The notes beneath the pieces are model-generated. The model had not been told where the DNA came from, did not search any database, and was given only the letters and a program-made list of their open reading frames with translations. From a virus: a DNA stretch of 64,000 bases. Below, piece after piece: positions 44,081-50,404 of this stretch. The position numbers and the translations under genes are program-made. The stretch's first letter is position 1, and each line of letters opens with the position of its first letter. The DNA lies in the IMG/VR virus record IMGVR_UViG_3300014499_000004, positions 1 to 64,000 of that record. One strand, 5' to 3'.

Positions 44081-44116
44081 GCCATCACTGGGGAGAATAA
44101 GATAGTAAGTGATGGC
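44081..44116 (+). ncRNA. Hairpin
   Basis: GCCATCACT 44081-44089 pairs with AGTGATGGC 44108-44116 (9 bp). Upstream CAAGTA 44044-44049 pairs with TACTTG 44064-44069. An intergenic structured stretch without a gene. Confidence 0.4.
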
Positions 44117-44129
44117 CGATTAATAATTT

Positions 44130-44215
44130 AATAGTGGTGCCCTAATGTGACCTGGGTTAAATGACTGAGTACGAGCCACTATTAACTACCTTGGGACATG
44201 TAGTTAAACTGTCCC
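44130..44215 (+). ncRNA. Compact pseudoknot RNA PKc2 with flanking stem
   Basis: A stem AATAGTGG 44130-44137 / CCACTATT 44176-44183 precedes the pseudoknot. Pseudoknot: stem ACTAC 44185-44189 / GTAGT 44200-44204, loop GGGACA 44193-44198 pairs with TGTCCC 44210-44215 (6 bp), linker TAAAC. Here the loop is GGGACA rather than GGGTA and its partner changes to match. Confidence 0.6.
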
Positions 44216-44299
44216 CATTTCTTATTAATACTACGACTTGGAACATTGGATGTTTCCTTAGTATTGAGTCTAGTACACTTATTTTCATTTGTCAAGTGA

Positions 44300-44510
44300 C
44301 CTGATGAGAGGGTGTAAATATAGAGTCATTGACGAAAATTTGATTAGGATAGCCTCTGATCAGGTTATTTGTTTAATCATGACCAAATTGGTCAGTTATT
44401 GATAGATGTAATAAGTGATAGGGATTGGCAAAAGTTTCGCAGAAGGTCACCACCCTGTCTGTTATCAGTTTACCCTGTGGTGGGGATACTGATAGTTCCT
44501 ATCACTTATT
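44300..44510 (+). ncRNA. Long structured leader of the 52-aa gene
   Basis: Two big stems: CCTGAT-x-AGAGG 44300-44311 with CCTCT-x-ATCAGG 44353-44364 (11 of 12 pairs), and AATAAGTGATAGG 44410-44422 with CCTATCACTTATT 44498-44510 (13 bp perfect). Between them is a 7-bp inverted repeat TGACCAA/TTGGTCA (44380-44394). The second stem ends 37 nt before the next ATG. The RNA may control that gene or be a separate small RNA. Confidence 0.5.
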
Positions 44511-44547
44511 AGGTTTATCAATTAAATAAAATAAATAAGGAGAAATA

Positions 44548-44706
44548 ATGACTGACAAATTAGGTGAAATTGCAAAATTACATCGACCCCAATTAAGAGC
44601 AACAAGGTTTCAAAAGGTTTTCTTTAGTATTAAGCCAGTAAGATGTTGCATTGAATGCAATGAAGTTTGGCCTTGCAAAACAAGTCAGATTATAGCATCT
44701 TCATAG
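44548..44706 (+). CDS. Small zinc-knuckle protein, 52 aa
   Basis: ATG after AAGGAGAAATA. Contains CCIECNEVWPCKTSQII, the same C-x2-C-x3-WPC pattern seen at the start of the 173-residue protein at 56524. Its stop falls inside the following pseudoknot. Probably zinc binding; role unknown. Confidence 0.55.
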   Translation: MTDKLGEIAKLHRPQLRATRFQKVFFSIKPVRCCIECNEVWPCKTSQIIASS

Positions 44707-44786
44707 GGTGCTATGTGTAGTGGAAGGTACAGAGCCAACAAAGGAATTTCGTGAATTCTATTCCACTACGCATAAGGCTTTATGAA
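44692..44786 (+). ncRNA. Long-stem pseudoknot RNA PKL1
   Basis: Stem 1 ATAGCA 44692-44697 / TGCTAT 44709-44714. Stem 2 (11 bp) 44715-44725 / 44761-44771. Loop TTCATA 44700-44705 pairs with TATGAA 44781-44786 (6 bp). Stem 1 covers the last codons and stop of the 52-aa gene. The start codon of the next gene is 16 nt downstream. Confidence 0.65.
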
Positions 44787-44801
44787 AACAAAGGAGAATA
44801 A

Positions 44802-44975
44802 ATGGTTAAACAAATAACCAGTAAAGTAGGATGTTATATCCAAATTCCTTACTGGCCAAAACGTGGAGTTGTTATATTCAAACGAAGTAGATTGTTTAAA
44901 CATAAGTTTCTTCCAGGTGAAGGCACAAAAGTTTGTATGATTTGCTTTGGTGTTATTCCCGTGGGAGGAGAATAA
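44802..44975 (+). CDS. Small protein, 57 aa
   Basis: Starts MVKQITSKVGCYIQIPYWPK after AAGGAGAATAA. Basic, aromatic, with a CMIC pair near the end. Beta-like. It is preceded by pseudoknot PKL1 and followed 3 nt later by a hydrophobic micro-ORF. No motif. Confidence 0.5.
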   Translation: MVKQITSKVGCYIQIPYWPKRGVVIFKRSRLFKHKFLPGEGTKVCMICFGVIPVGGE

Positions 44976-44978
44976 AGA

Positions 44979-45053
44979 ATGTATGCAATTATAATCTTGA
45001 TTTTGATCTTTGGTTTTGGATCATTTTCAATGGCTGCTTCTGCAAAGAACTGA
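44979..45053 (+). CDS. Hydrophobic micro-protein, 24 aa
   Basis: MYAIIILILIFGFGSFSMAA plus four residues: a single membrane segment. A strong ribosome-binding site (GGAGGAG, 9 nt upstream) overlaps the end of the previous gene. Too short for a family call. Confidence 0.5.
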   Translation: MYAIIILILIFGFGSFSMAASAKN

Positions 45054-45070
45054 CTGGACTACAAGTCAGT

Positions 45071-45149
45071 AATAATAGAGATAGGCGTGAACTTCGGTTA
45101 ATAATCCTTTACGGGATAAAATTCCTATAATGAATAGTTCTCTATTATT
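45071..45149 (+). ncRNA. Long hairpin
   Basis: AATAATAGAGA 45071-45081 pairs with TCTCTATTATT 45139-45149 (11 bp). Inner hairpins include ATAGG/CCTAT and ATCC/GGAT. First of several structures in the 45054-45592 gap, where no gene is seen. Confidence 0.45.
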
Positions 45150-45231
45150 TAAATGATCAGGAAACTCTATTAGAGATAATCAGAGAATTCTATCATTAGT
45201 GGAAGCATATACCACTTTAATAAAATGGTGC

Positions 45232-45265
45232 ACCAACCTGGGTATTGTTGGTTTAAAAACTGCCC
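45232..45265 (+). ncRNA. Compact pseudoknot RNA PKc3
   Basis: Stem ACCAAC / GTTGGT (45232-45237 / 45247-45252). Loop GGGTA 45240-45244 pairs with TGCCC 45261-45265. Linker TTAAAAAC. Confidence 0.6.
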
Positions 45266-45346
45266 CATTTCTAATTGATCTTGTAGTGGAGAAGGGATGA
45301 TACCCACCATTATTAGAAGTGAGCCATAACACTTTGAATCATGGTT

Positions 45347-45379
45347 GCACCTTGGATAAGTGCGTTAAATATGATCCAA
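45347..45379 (+). ncRNA. Compact pseudoknot RNA PKc4
   Basis: Stem GCAC 45347-45350 / GTGC 45360-45363. Loop TTGGAT 45352-45357 pairs with ATCCAA 45374-45379 (6 bp). Linker GTTAAATATG. Confidence 0.6.
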
Positions 45380-45446
45380 TAATAAGTTACCCATGAATTT
45401 ATTCTTAGCATATTAAGTGCTGGCTTTAACTTATTATTATAATATG

Positions 45447-45472
45447 TACCTGGATAAGTAATTAAACTGTCT
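45447..45472 (+). ncRNA. Compact pseudoknot RNA PKc5
   Basis: Stem TAC 45447-45449 / GTA 45458-45460 (short). Loop GGATA 45452-45456 pairs with TGTCT 45468-45472 (G-T allowed). Linker ATTAAAC. The weakest of this group. Confidence 0.45.
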
Positions 45473-45479
45473 AAACATT

Positions 45480-45539
45480 GGTCCTGGGTATGGCTGACAT
45501 GCAGAAACCTAATGAGGTAAATGTATGGTTAAACTGCCC
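45480..45539 (+). ncRNA. Compact pseudoknot RNA PKc6 (with insertion)
   Basis: Short stem GGTC / GGCT (45480-45483 / 45492-45495, with G-T pairs). Loop GGGTA 45486-45490 pairs with TGCCC 45535-45539. An inserted hairpin (ACCT/AGGT) lies between, and linker GTTAAAC precedes the closing strand. The 128-aa gene begins 54 nt later. Confidence 0.5.
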
Positions 45540-45592
45540 TTTTTCTTAACACAAATGTAATAAGATTACAAGAATATTACAAAGGAGAAAAT

Positions 45593-45979
45593 ATGGCTTT
45601 AACTGAACAAGAGCAACAGAATGTTGACAATGGATTAACGACTGATGGTCGAGTTATTGATATTGACCATTATCATTGTCCTGATGGTTGTGGAAGTCAT
45701 GGAGGATGTTTCTTCGATTTCCATTTTGATGGACAAGTATGTGAATTGGGACATCCCCAATTAGCATGTAGTTGGTGCGACTACAAAGGAAGTAGTGCAG
45801 AATTACTTGCAAACCATGTAATGTTAAATCATCATTTACTTGGTCTTCTAAAAACTATGGATATCCCAGAGTGGAGAAGAAATGACATTGAATGGTTAAG
45901 ACGCAATCTTCCATTTAATAATAGTGGACACCCTGATTTTGCTAGGGCTTGGAAATTATTAGGAATGGAACCATTGTGA
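45593..45979 (+). CDS. Zinc-finger plus WLRRNL-module protein, 128 aa
   Basis: Starts at ATG after AAAGGAGAAAAT. A Cys/His region (HYHCPDGCGSHGGC) and a C2H2-like unit (CSWCDYKGSSAELLANHVML) precede a C-terminal unit IPEWRRNDIEWLRRNLP...GHPDF...KLLGM. The latter recurs in the 86-aa protein at 46332, so these are paralogous modules with different zinc N-termini. Nucleic-acid binding is likely. Confidence 0.6.
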   Translation: MALTEQEQQNVDNGLTTDGRVIDIDHYHCPDGCGSHGGCFFDFHFDGQVCELGHPQLACSWCDYKGSSAELLANHVMLNHHLLGLLKTMDIPEWRRNDIEWLRRNLPFNNSGHPDFARAWKLLGMEPL

Positions 45980-46080
45980 TTAATTGGTTTGCAATCACAG
46001 TCATGGTTATTGTCTTTTTATTAGTAATAGACAATATTGTGGCTAATATCACTAAGACAAGAAAAGGAGGGAAAAAATGA
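45976..46080 (+). CDS. Small membrane protein, 34 aa
   Basis: GTG start overlapping the previous stop by 4 nt. MINWFAITVMVIVFLLVIDN forms a single membrane segment, followed by a Lys/Arg-rich end; its stop overlaps the next ATG. Small coupled cistron. Confidence 0.5.
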   Translation: MINWFAITVMVIVFLLVIDNIVANITKTRKGGKK

Positions 46081-46178
46081 CAACAACCAAAGTCATTAAC
46101 CGAAGAAAGAAGAAGAATCACCAGAATCGTCCCAAGCAGGTCTGGAACACTGAGACCAAGAAGTGGGAGCATAAGTAA
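46077..46178 (+). CDS. Basic micro-protein, 33 aa
   Basis: MTTTKVINRRKKKNHQNRPK followed by a mixed tail. Strongly basic, probably nucleic-acid binding. Strong AAAAGGAGGG ribosome-binding site inside the previous gene, and ATGA overlap. Confidence 0.5.
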   Translation: MTTTKVINRRKKKNHQNRPKQVWNTETKKWEHK

Positions 46179-46216
46179 ACTCAGTTGTAGCTGATGTTTA
46201 CATTGAATTGATGCTG

Positions 46217-46252
46217 GTATACATAAAGCCGATGTATACTATGAATAAGGCT
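46217..46252 (+). ncRNA. Pseudoknot-like hairpin before TLE1
   Basis: Stem GTATACAT 46217-46224 / ATGTATAC 46232-46239 (8 bp). Loop AGCC 46227-46230 can pair with GGCT 46249-46252. Related in layout to the pseudoknot set but with a different sequence. It leads directly into the minihelix at 46255. Confidence 0.4.
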
Positions 46253-46254
46253 GG

Positions 46255-46305
46255 ACCCAGAAGGTATAGTGAATTACAATTGAGGTTCGATTCCTCAACT
46301 GGGTA
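46255..46305 (+). ncRNA. tRNA-like minihelix TLE1 (acceptor and T-arm only)
   Basis: Acceptor ACCCAG 46255-46260 / CTGGGT 46299-46304, T-arm TGAGG-TTCGATT-CCTCA (46281-46297), discriminator A. The centre is only 20 nt, without D or anticodon arm. Confidence 0.7.
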
Positions 46306-46331
46306 CTATGTATTAACTGAAAGGAGATTAA

Positions 46332-46592
46332 ATGATTGATACTAATGTTTGTTTCTTTGGATGTGGTAAGATTCGTAGTACAGAAGATGATCCACGATTC
46401 TTTGATAAAGAAACAGATTTAGTATGTAAAGACTGTAGAGAAATTGAACGTCTTGTAACCAATATGGGTGTTCCAGAGTTTAGAACCCATGATTTTGGTT
46501 GGTTAAGACGAAATTTAGGAATAAATTTTAGTGAACACCCTGATTTTGATCAGGTTTCTAAACTATTAGAAGCACAAACAAGAAAAATATAA
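46332..46592 (+). CDS. Zinc-knuckle plus WLRRNL-module protein, 86 aa
   Basis: CFFGCGKI ... CKDC (residues 7-35) then VPEFRTHDFGWLRRNLGI ... HPDF ... KLLEA, paralogous to the C-terminus of the protein at 45593. It follows the minihelix. Probable nucleic-acid binding; role unknown. Confidence 0.6.
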   Translation: MIDTNVCFFGCGKIRSTEDDPRFFDKETDLVCKDCREIERLVTNMGVPEFRTHDFGWLRRNLGINFSEHPDFDQVSKLLEAQTRKI

Positions 46593-46600
46593 GGAGAAAT

Positions 46601-46780
46601 ATGAAACCAGGAACAAAAATGGTTAAGGATACTACCAGTAAAATCGATCATGATATTACGGTCAAGGGCACCAAGCAACACACCATTGCAATTTGTTATA
46701 CTGAATCAGGTGGTGAGTTAATTGCAATTGGTTCACGTAATCATGTGAATCGTCAAGTAAGAATGCATAGAAGTAGGTAA
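46601..46780 (+). CDS. Basic small protein, 59 aa
   Basis: MKPGTKMVKDTTSKIDHDIT ... RQVRMHRSR; beta-like and basic. Preceded by AAGGAGAAAT. Ends immediately before pseudoknot PKL2. No family recognised. Confidence 0.5.
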   Translation: MKPGTKMVKDTTSKIDHDITVKGTKQHTIAICYTESGGELIAIGSRNHVNRQVRMHRSR

Positions 46781-46783
46781 TAA

Positions 46784-46939
46784 TAGCGTCGTTAGGCGCT
46801 AAGTGTAGTGGGATATTACTTGTAGAACTATTCGCTAACTAGGCGGGCAAGTAATAGTAGGTTCCTAGTTGGATACTCTTATTGCTCGTAGCCTCTGGCT
46901 ACATAGGTATAAGATTCCACTACACTTAAGGCTTAACGA
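46784..46939 (+). ncRNA. Long-stem pseudoknot RNA PKL2
   Basis: Stem 1 TAGCG 46784-46788 / CGCTA 46797-46801. Stem 2 (10 bp) 46802-46811 / 46917-46926. Loop TCGTTA 46789-46794 pairs with TAACGA 46934-46939. The long stem encloses two further hairpins (ATTACTTG/CAAGTAAT and GTAGCC/GGCTAC). Next ATG is 22 nt away. Confidence 0.65.
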
Positions 46940-46960
46940 ACAATAAAAAGGAGGTAAACA

Positions 46961-47353
46961 ATGATATTAGTCATTGATGATGTAAAGACATTTCCATTTC
47001 CAGATGATAAAGAAGTGTATTATGCTCGCACTTTGAAAGATGGTAATTTGTTTCTTGATCAATTTGAGAGAAATATTTACGCTACTTCAATGAATAATGA
47101 AAGTCTGGATGAACTCTGGCTTGACCATGATTTAGGTGGTGATGATACTATCAGATCAATTTGTTTAATGCTTGCTGAAAGAGCATTTAATGGTAATCCT
47201 TATCCAGTTGGTCGTATTGTTATTTGTTCAATGAATCCAGTTGGTATTGATTGGATATGGTCAACACTAAGTCCATACTATGATCTGGTAATATGTAATG
47301 ATCCAGAGTCAGTTCAAGATTTATTAGGTAGTACTCAAGCAAAGTGGTATTAA
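46961..47353 (+). CDS. Receiver-like (cREC-type) protein, 130 aa
   Basis: Starts MILVIDDVKTFPFPDDKEVY. Asp6-Asp7 at the first strand, LDHDLGG (54-60), and ICSMNP (88-93) are the residues that define the phage receiver-like (cyclic-phosphate processing receiver) family. No output domain. Likely binds phosphate or a small nucleotide. Family name is from memory; function in phage is unknown. Confidence 0.6.
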   Translation: MILVIDDVKTFPFPDDKEVYYARTLKDGNLFLDQFERNIYATSMNNESLDELWLDHDLGGDDTIRSICLMLAERAFNGNPYPVGRIVICSMNPVGIDWIWSTLSPYYDLVICNDPESVQDLLGSTQAKWY

Positions 47354-47359
47354 GAATGA

Positions 47360-47454
47360 CTTGAAGTTAATAGCTTCAAGGGTCACATGGAGTGGAATAG
47401 TTGGTACCAAGACTATTCTTTCGGTACACTCCATGTGTGCCTTGTAGTTATTAA
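47360..47454 (+). ncRNA. Long-stem pseudoknot RNA PKL3
   Basis: Stem 1 CTTGAAG / CTTCAAG (47360-47366 / 47374-47380). Stem 2 CACATGGAGTG 47384-47394 / CACTCCATGTG 47427-47437 (11 bp). Loop TTAATA 47367-47372 pairs with TATTAA 47449-47454. Next gene starts 29 nt downstream. Confidence 0.65.
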
Positions 47455-47482
47455 TAAAGGAGATTAATGATAAGGAGAATGA

Positions 47483-47677
47483 ATGAGTAGTGGTAAGAAT
47501 AGTTGGACTAGAGAAGTAGTTTGTCAAGCTGTTATACCTATTAGAATTGATCCAACAGCATCTGATGAGGAGGCTATTGAAGTAGTCCAAAAATTGATTG
47601 CAGATAGTCCTAGTGGAGCATTAAGAGTAGATCAATTGGACTTCTTTGCTATTCCTTTAGAGGATGAAGAAGAATGA
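47483..47677 (+). CDS. Small protein, 64 aa
   Basis: Alpha/beta, helical in the middle and acidic end (FFAIPLEDEEE). Starts after pseudoknot PKL3 with AAGGAGAATGA. Stop overlaps next start. Not recognised. Confidence 0.5.
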   Translation: MSSGKNSWTREVVCQAVIPIRIDPTASDEEAIEVVQKLIADSPSGALRVDQLDFFAIPLEDEEE

Positions 47678-47952
47678 AACTATCAGAACTAATCAAAGAA
47701 CTGCAAGATGTTAAAGCAGAAATTGGTGATGTTGAAGTATTATCTACTGATGAGCATGGTAGTCTCAACATAATTGAATCAGTTAAAACTTCAGTTAATA
47801 AAAAGATGGTTATTATTGATACTGTAGATGATCTTCCAAGAAGAGGACCATTTAAGCCATCTATCACTGGTAAAGAATTAGGTGAAATGGGTGGTATACC
47901 TGGAGTAACTGAAGAAGATGTTGAAGATTTTCTCCGAAATATTAGAGGATAA
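47674..47952 (+). CDS. Small protein, 92 aa (ELI-type phage early protein)
   Basis: MKLSELIKELQDVKAEIGDV followed by a beta-strand VLSTDEHGSLNIIE. This start resembles a common small phage protein and also the 58-aa protein at 53889 (MKMNELIEYL). Probably a small alpha/beta domain. The two are paralogues in my reading. Confidence 0.5.
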   Translation: MKLSELIKELQDVKAEIGDVEVLSTDEHGSLNIIESVKTSVNKKMVIIDTVDDLPRRGPFKPSITGKELGEMGGIPGVTEEDVEDFLRNIRG

Positions 47953-47959
47953 GTATTAA

Positions 47960-48004
47960 ACCCCATTACTTAAGTGTACGAGTGGAACAAGACCACATGG
48001 GGTA
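47960..48004 (+). ncRNA. Divergent tRNA-like minihelix
   Basis: Acceptor ACCCCAT 47960-47966 / ATGGGGT 47997-48003 (7 bp perfect), arm GTGG-AACAAGA-CCAC (47982-47996). The loop is not a T-loop. Otherwise it has the same layout and acceptor as TLE4. May be a diverged copy. Confidence 0.45.
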
Positions 48005-48083
48005 CTATGAAAGGAGATGATCATTATGCCCTAATTTAATTGTGTATAATACTTAACTAATGAAATAAGAAAATATAGTATCT

Positions 48084-48111
48084 GGTCCTGAGTATGGACC
48101 TTAAACTGCTC
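48084..48111 (+). ncRNA. Compact pseudoknot RNA PKc7
   Basis: Stem GGTCC / GGACC (48084-48088 / 48096-48100). Loop GAGTA 48090-48094 pairs with TGCTC 48107-48111 (one G-T). Linker TTAAAC. Enclosed by the 9-bp stem listed with the intergenic region. Confidence 0.6.
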
Positions 48112-48296
48112 CACATTGTTGGTTAGATGTAAGATACTATGAATTACCCATCAATGTCAGAGTGGAAAGTCCCAAATAATAGACCTGTAAATGGGGACTG
48201 AGATGGTAGTGGGTTCAGGCCATCATTTGATAAATACACAGACGGTTTCAGTACGCTTATCAAGCTAGATATAATAAGTAATTATGGCCAATGTGG

Positions 48297-48324
48297 ACAC
48301 CTTGGGTAAGTGTATAAACTGCCC
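48297..48324 (+). ncRNA. Compact pseudoknot RNA PKc8
   Basis: Stem ACAC / GTGT (48297-48300 / 48310-48313). Loop GGGTA 48304-48308 pairs with TGCCC 48320-48324. Linker ATAAAC. Start codon of the peptidase gene is 40 nt on. Confidence 0.6.
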
Positions 48325-48363
48325 CATTTCGTGTGTTAACGAATCAATAATAAAGGAGAATGA

Positions 48364-48915
48364 ATGAAAAAATCATTAATTGCACTTTCATTGTTGTCAC
48401 CTTTATTGTTGACTTCAACTGCTAGTGCAACGAATAATCAACCGTTAACATTACCGCCTGCATTAAATGCATTTGGTAATCAAAAATTCGAAGATTGTAT
48501 ATACTCTGCTGATGCAAACATGGTAGAACTATATGATCCCCATGTTCATATTACTGTAAAACAAGTAATAGAGGCATTCCAAACCTATGGAGAATCAGAT
48601 GGTCTCAACTATATGATAACCAATGGTTTTGATGGAGTAAAAGCCAGTACTATTATTGATCTTGGCAAGAATACTATTAATCTTTCAACTGAACTTGCTA
48701 ATGGTGGAGTTCAAGCATGGATTAATTTTCCAGGCCAAGGTCAACATGCAGTAGCAATAATACAAGTCACTAACAAACAAATTGAGTTTGTGAGTTGGGG
48801 ATATAAGTATTGGTGGAGTTTAAAAGAGTATCAAACAAAAATGTATGATCAATATACATTCATATGGAATGGAAATAGGAGAAAAAATGAGTTATTTTAT
48901 ACAATCAGGAGATAG
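48364..48915 (+). CDS. Secreted papain-like cysteine peptidase
   Basis: 183 residues with a classical signal peptide (MKKSLIALSLLSPLLLTSTA, cleaved near SATNN). Mature domain: Cys45 (KFEDCIYSAD), His128 (GQHAVAIIQV), Trp145 (EFVSWGYKYWW), the same triad order as the protein at 29680. Overlaps the ATPase start. May act outside the cell membrane, for example on the wall or an incoming phage. Substrate unknown. Confidence 0.55.
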   Translation: MKKSLIALSLLSPLLLTSTASATNNQPLTLPPALNAFGNQKFEDCIYSADANMVELYDPHVHITVKQVIEAFQTYGESDGLNYMITNGFDGVKASTIIDLGKNTINLSTELANGGVQAWINFPGQGQHAVAIIQVTNKQIEFVSWGYKYWWSLKEYQTKMYDQYTFIWNGNRRKNELFYTIRR

Positions 48916-49945
48916 TTTTTTTCCTGCAGCTTCTAAAGAAGCATTATTGGAAGGATTACCTTCGGGTAATTATACAATAGAACAAAGTATGACAGGATTA
49001 TTCTTTAAAAGAATAGAAAGTTTTCAACCTTTAGATAAGGTTTATGGAAGCCTAAATACTTGGGCAGAACGCACTCTTCAAACATTTGAAGATCGTGAAG
49101 TTAGTACAGGTATTCTTTTGTCAGGAGAAAAAGGTAGTGGAAAATCACTATTAGGTAGACTTATTTCACTAAAAGCTCATGATAAGAGTATTCCTACAGT
49201 AATAGTAAATGCTCCTTTTGAGGGTGCTGCACTACTAAAACTATTTGGAGAACTTACTCAACCTGTAATAGTATTTTTTGATGAATTTGATAAAGTTTAT
49301 AGTGATCTTGATCTTCAAGAATCAGTTTTATCATTACTCGATGGTATTTCAGGTACTAAACATTTGTTTATCATTACTTGTAATGATCTTTATCGTTTAT
49401 CAAGATTTCTATTAAATCGACCAGGAAGAATTTTCTATTTCATTGAATTTAATGGGATAGAAGAAAGTTTTATTAGGGAATATTGTAAAGATAATCTTAA
49501 TAATAAGTCAGAAATTGATAATATTGTTAAAATTTCAAAAATCTTTGAGAAGTTCAATTTTGATATGCTTAAATCATTAGTTGAAGAAATGAATAGATAT
49601 AATGAATCAGCACTTAAAGCAATTGAACTATTAAATATTACTCCTTCTCATCAAAATAATGTTGAATATAAAGTTTCTATCACAGATAAAGATAATAATG
49701 AATATATCAATTATCCTAATGAATGGGATGGATTCCCTCTAGAAGAGGAAAAGTTTGATATGAGAATTATGAGAACTGATGATAAAGAGAAAAAGGAATG
49801 GTTGGAGATAATGTTTTTAGATTCAGATCTAAATAATTTTGATACTTCTAATAAAGTATTTACTTACATTAATAAACAAGGATTTATTTTAACTTTCAAA
49901 ATTTCTGAACAGAAACACACAAATTGGATGAGTGCATTATATTAG
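48887..49945 (+). CDS. AAA+ ATPase
   Basis: 352 residues from ATG 48887 (AATAGGAGAAAAAATG); an upstream ATG would only extend it into the preceding gene. Walker A GEKGSGKS 80-87, Walker B VIVFFDEFD 117-125, sensor 1 Asn156 in FIITCND, arginine finger RPGR 168-171. C-terminal part unrecognised. Could be a DNA-remodelling, replication-loader or protein-unfolding factor. It is the only clear ATPase in the right arm. Confidence 0.8.
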   Translation: MSYFIQSGDSFFPAASKEALLEGLPSGNYTIEQSMTGLFFKRIESFQPLDKVYGSLNTWAERTLQTFEDREVSTGILLSGEKGSGKSLLGRLISLKAHDKSIPTVIVNAPFEGAALLKLFGELTQPVIVFFDEFDKVYSDLDLQESVLSLLDGISGTKHLFIITCNDLYRLSRFLLNRPGRIFYFIEFNGIEESFIREYCKDNLNNKSEIDNIVKISKIFEKFNFDMLKSLVEEMNRYNESALKAIELLNITPSHQNNVEYKVSITDKDNNEYINYPNEWDGFPLEEEKFDMRIMRTDDKEKKEWLEIMFLDSDLNNFDTSNKVFTYINKQGFILTFKISEQKHTNWMSALY

Positions 49946-49957
49946 AATTAAGTATCA

Positions 49958-50029
49958 TAGCATCGTATGGTGCTAAGGGTATTAGCATATAGCCCATAAC
50001 GGGATGCTAGTACTCTTAGGGCTATACGA
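49958..50029 (+). ncRNA. Long-stem pseudoknot RNA PKL4
   Basis: Stem 1 TAGCA 49958-49962 / TGCTA 49971-49975. Stem 2 (13 bp, two G-T) 49976-49988 / 50004-50016. Loop TCGTAT 49963-49968 pairs with ATACGA 50024-50029. Shortest long-stem member. Confidence 0.7.
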
Positions 50030-50089
50030 AAGTATTAGTCTATAAATAAAGTAAGGAATCTCATAATGAGAAAAATAAAGGAGAAAGAA

Positions 50090-50404
50090 ATGCCATTAGT
50101 AACAGATAAGGTTAAGGCTGCGCTTCAAGTTCAGTATGATGAGTATGCTGAAACAACGCGACTTAATCAGTTGGCTAGTCCCGGGGGAACCAAGAAGATA
50201 GTTAAGGGTGAGGAAGTTTTTGAGCCATTTCCTGATGCTGTTTCCTTCGATCAGTGGGTGAAAGAACAGCTCACCAGCGAGTTGGAAACACAACTTAAAA
50301 ATCTGGCTAATCATCGATTGGGTAATAAGTACAGCGTAGTTGCTGGTACTGTTAGCGATGCTCTCATTGGATTTTATCAGGGGCTCATTGCTGAGGTGAA
50401 GTAA
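50090..50404 (+). CDS. Hypothetical protein, 104 aa
   Basis: ATG 50090 (MPLVTDKVKAALQVQYDEYA) has AAAGGAG at the right distance; the ATG eight codons upstream does not. Helical and acidic. The gene uses more C/G-ending codons than its neighbours. No family recognised. Confidence 0.5.
   Translation: MPLVTDKVKAALQVQYDEYAETTRLNQLASPGGTKKIVKGEEVFEPFPDAVSFDQWVKEQLTSELETQLKNLANHRLGNKYSVVAGTVSDALIGFYQGLIAEVK

Larger units (their letters stand above)
48005..48363 (+). other. Structured intergenic region, no gene seen
   Basis: Contains a 9-bp outer stem ATAGTATCT (48075-48083) / AGATACTAT (48132-48140) around PKc7, a hairpin AGTCCC/GGGACT, another GATGG/CCATC, and PKc8. No plausible frame was seen. 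Confidence 0.5.

Noticed and set aside
44301-44337. Hammerhead ribozyme (CTGATGAG ... CGAAA)
   Set aside because: The core words are present but the expected stem II between them does not pair.
48297-48324. preQ1-I riboswitch
   Set aside because: Size and H-type pseudoknot are similar, but loop and tail sequences do not fit the preQ1 consensus, and the loop/partner pair covaries freely, unlike a fixed binding pocket.
49958-50029. Pistol ribozyme
   Set aside because: Topology (hairpin loop pairs with a downstream strand) is similar, but the AAAxAG connection and G-U cleavage site are absent.
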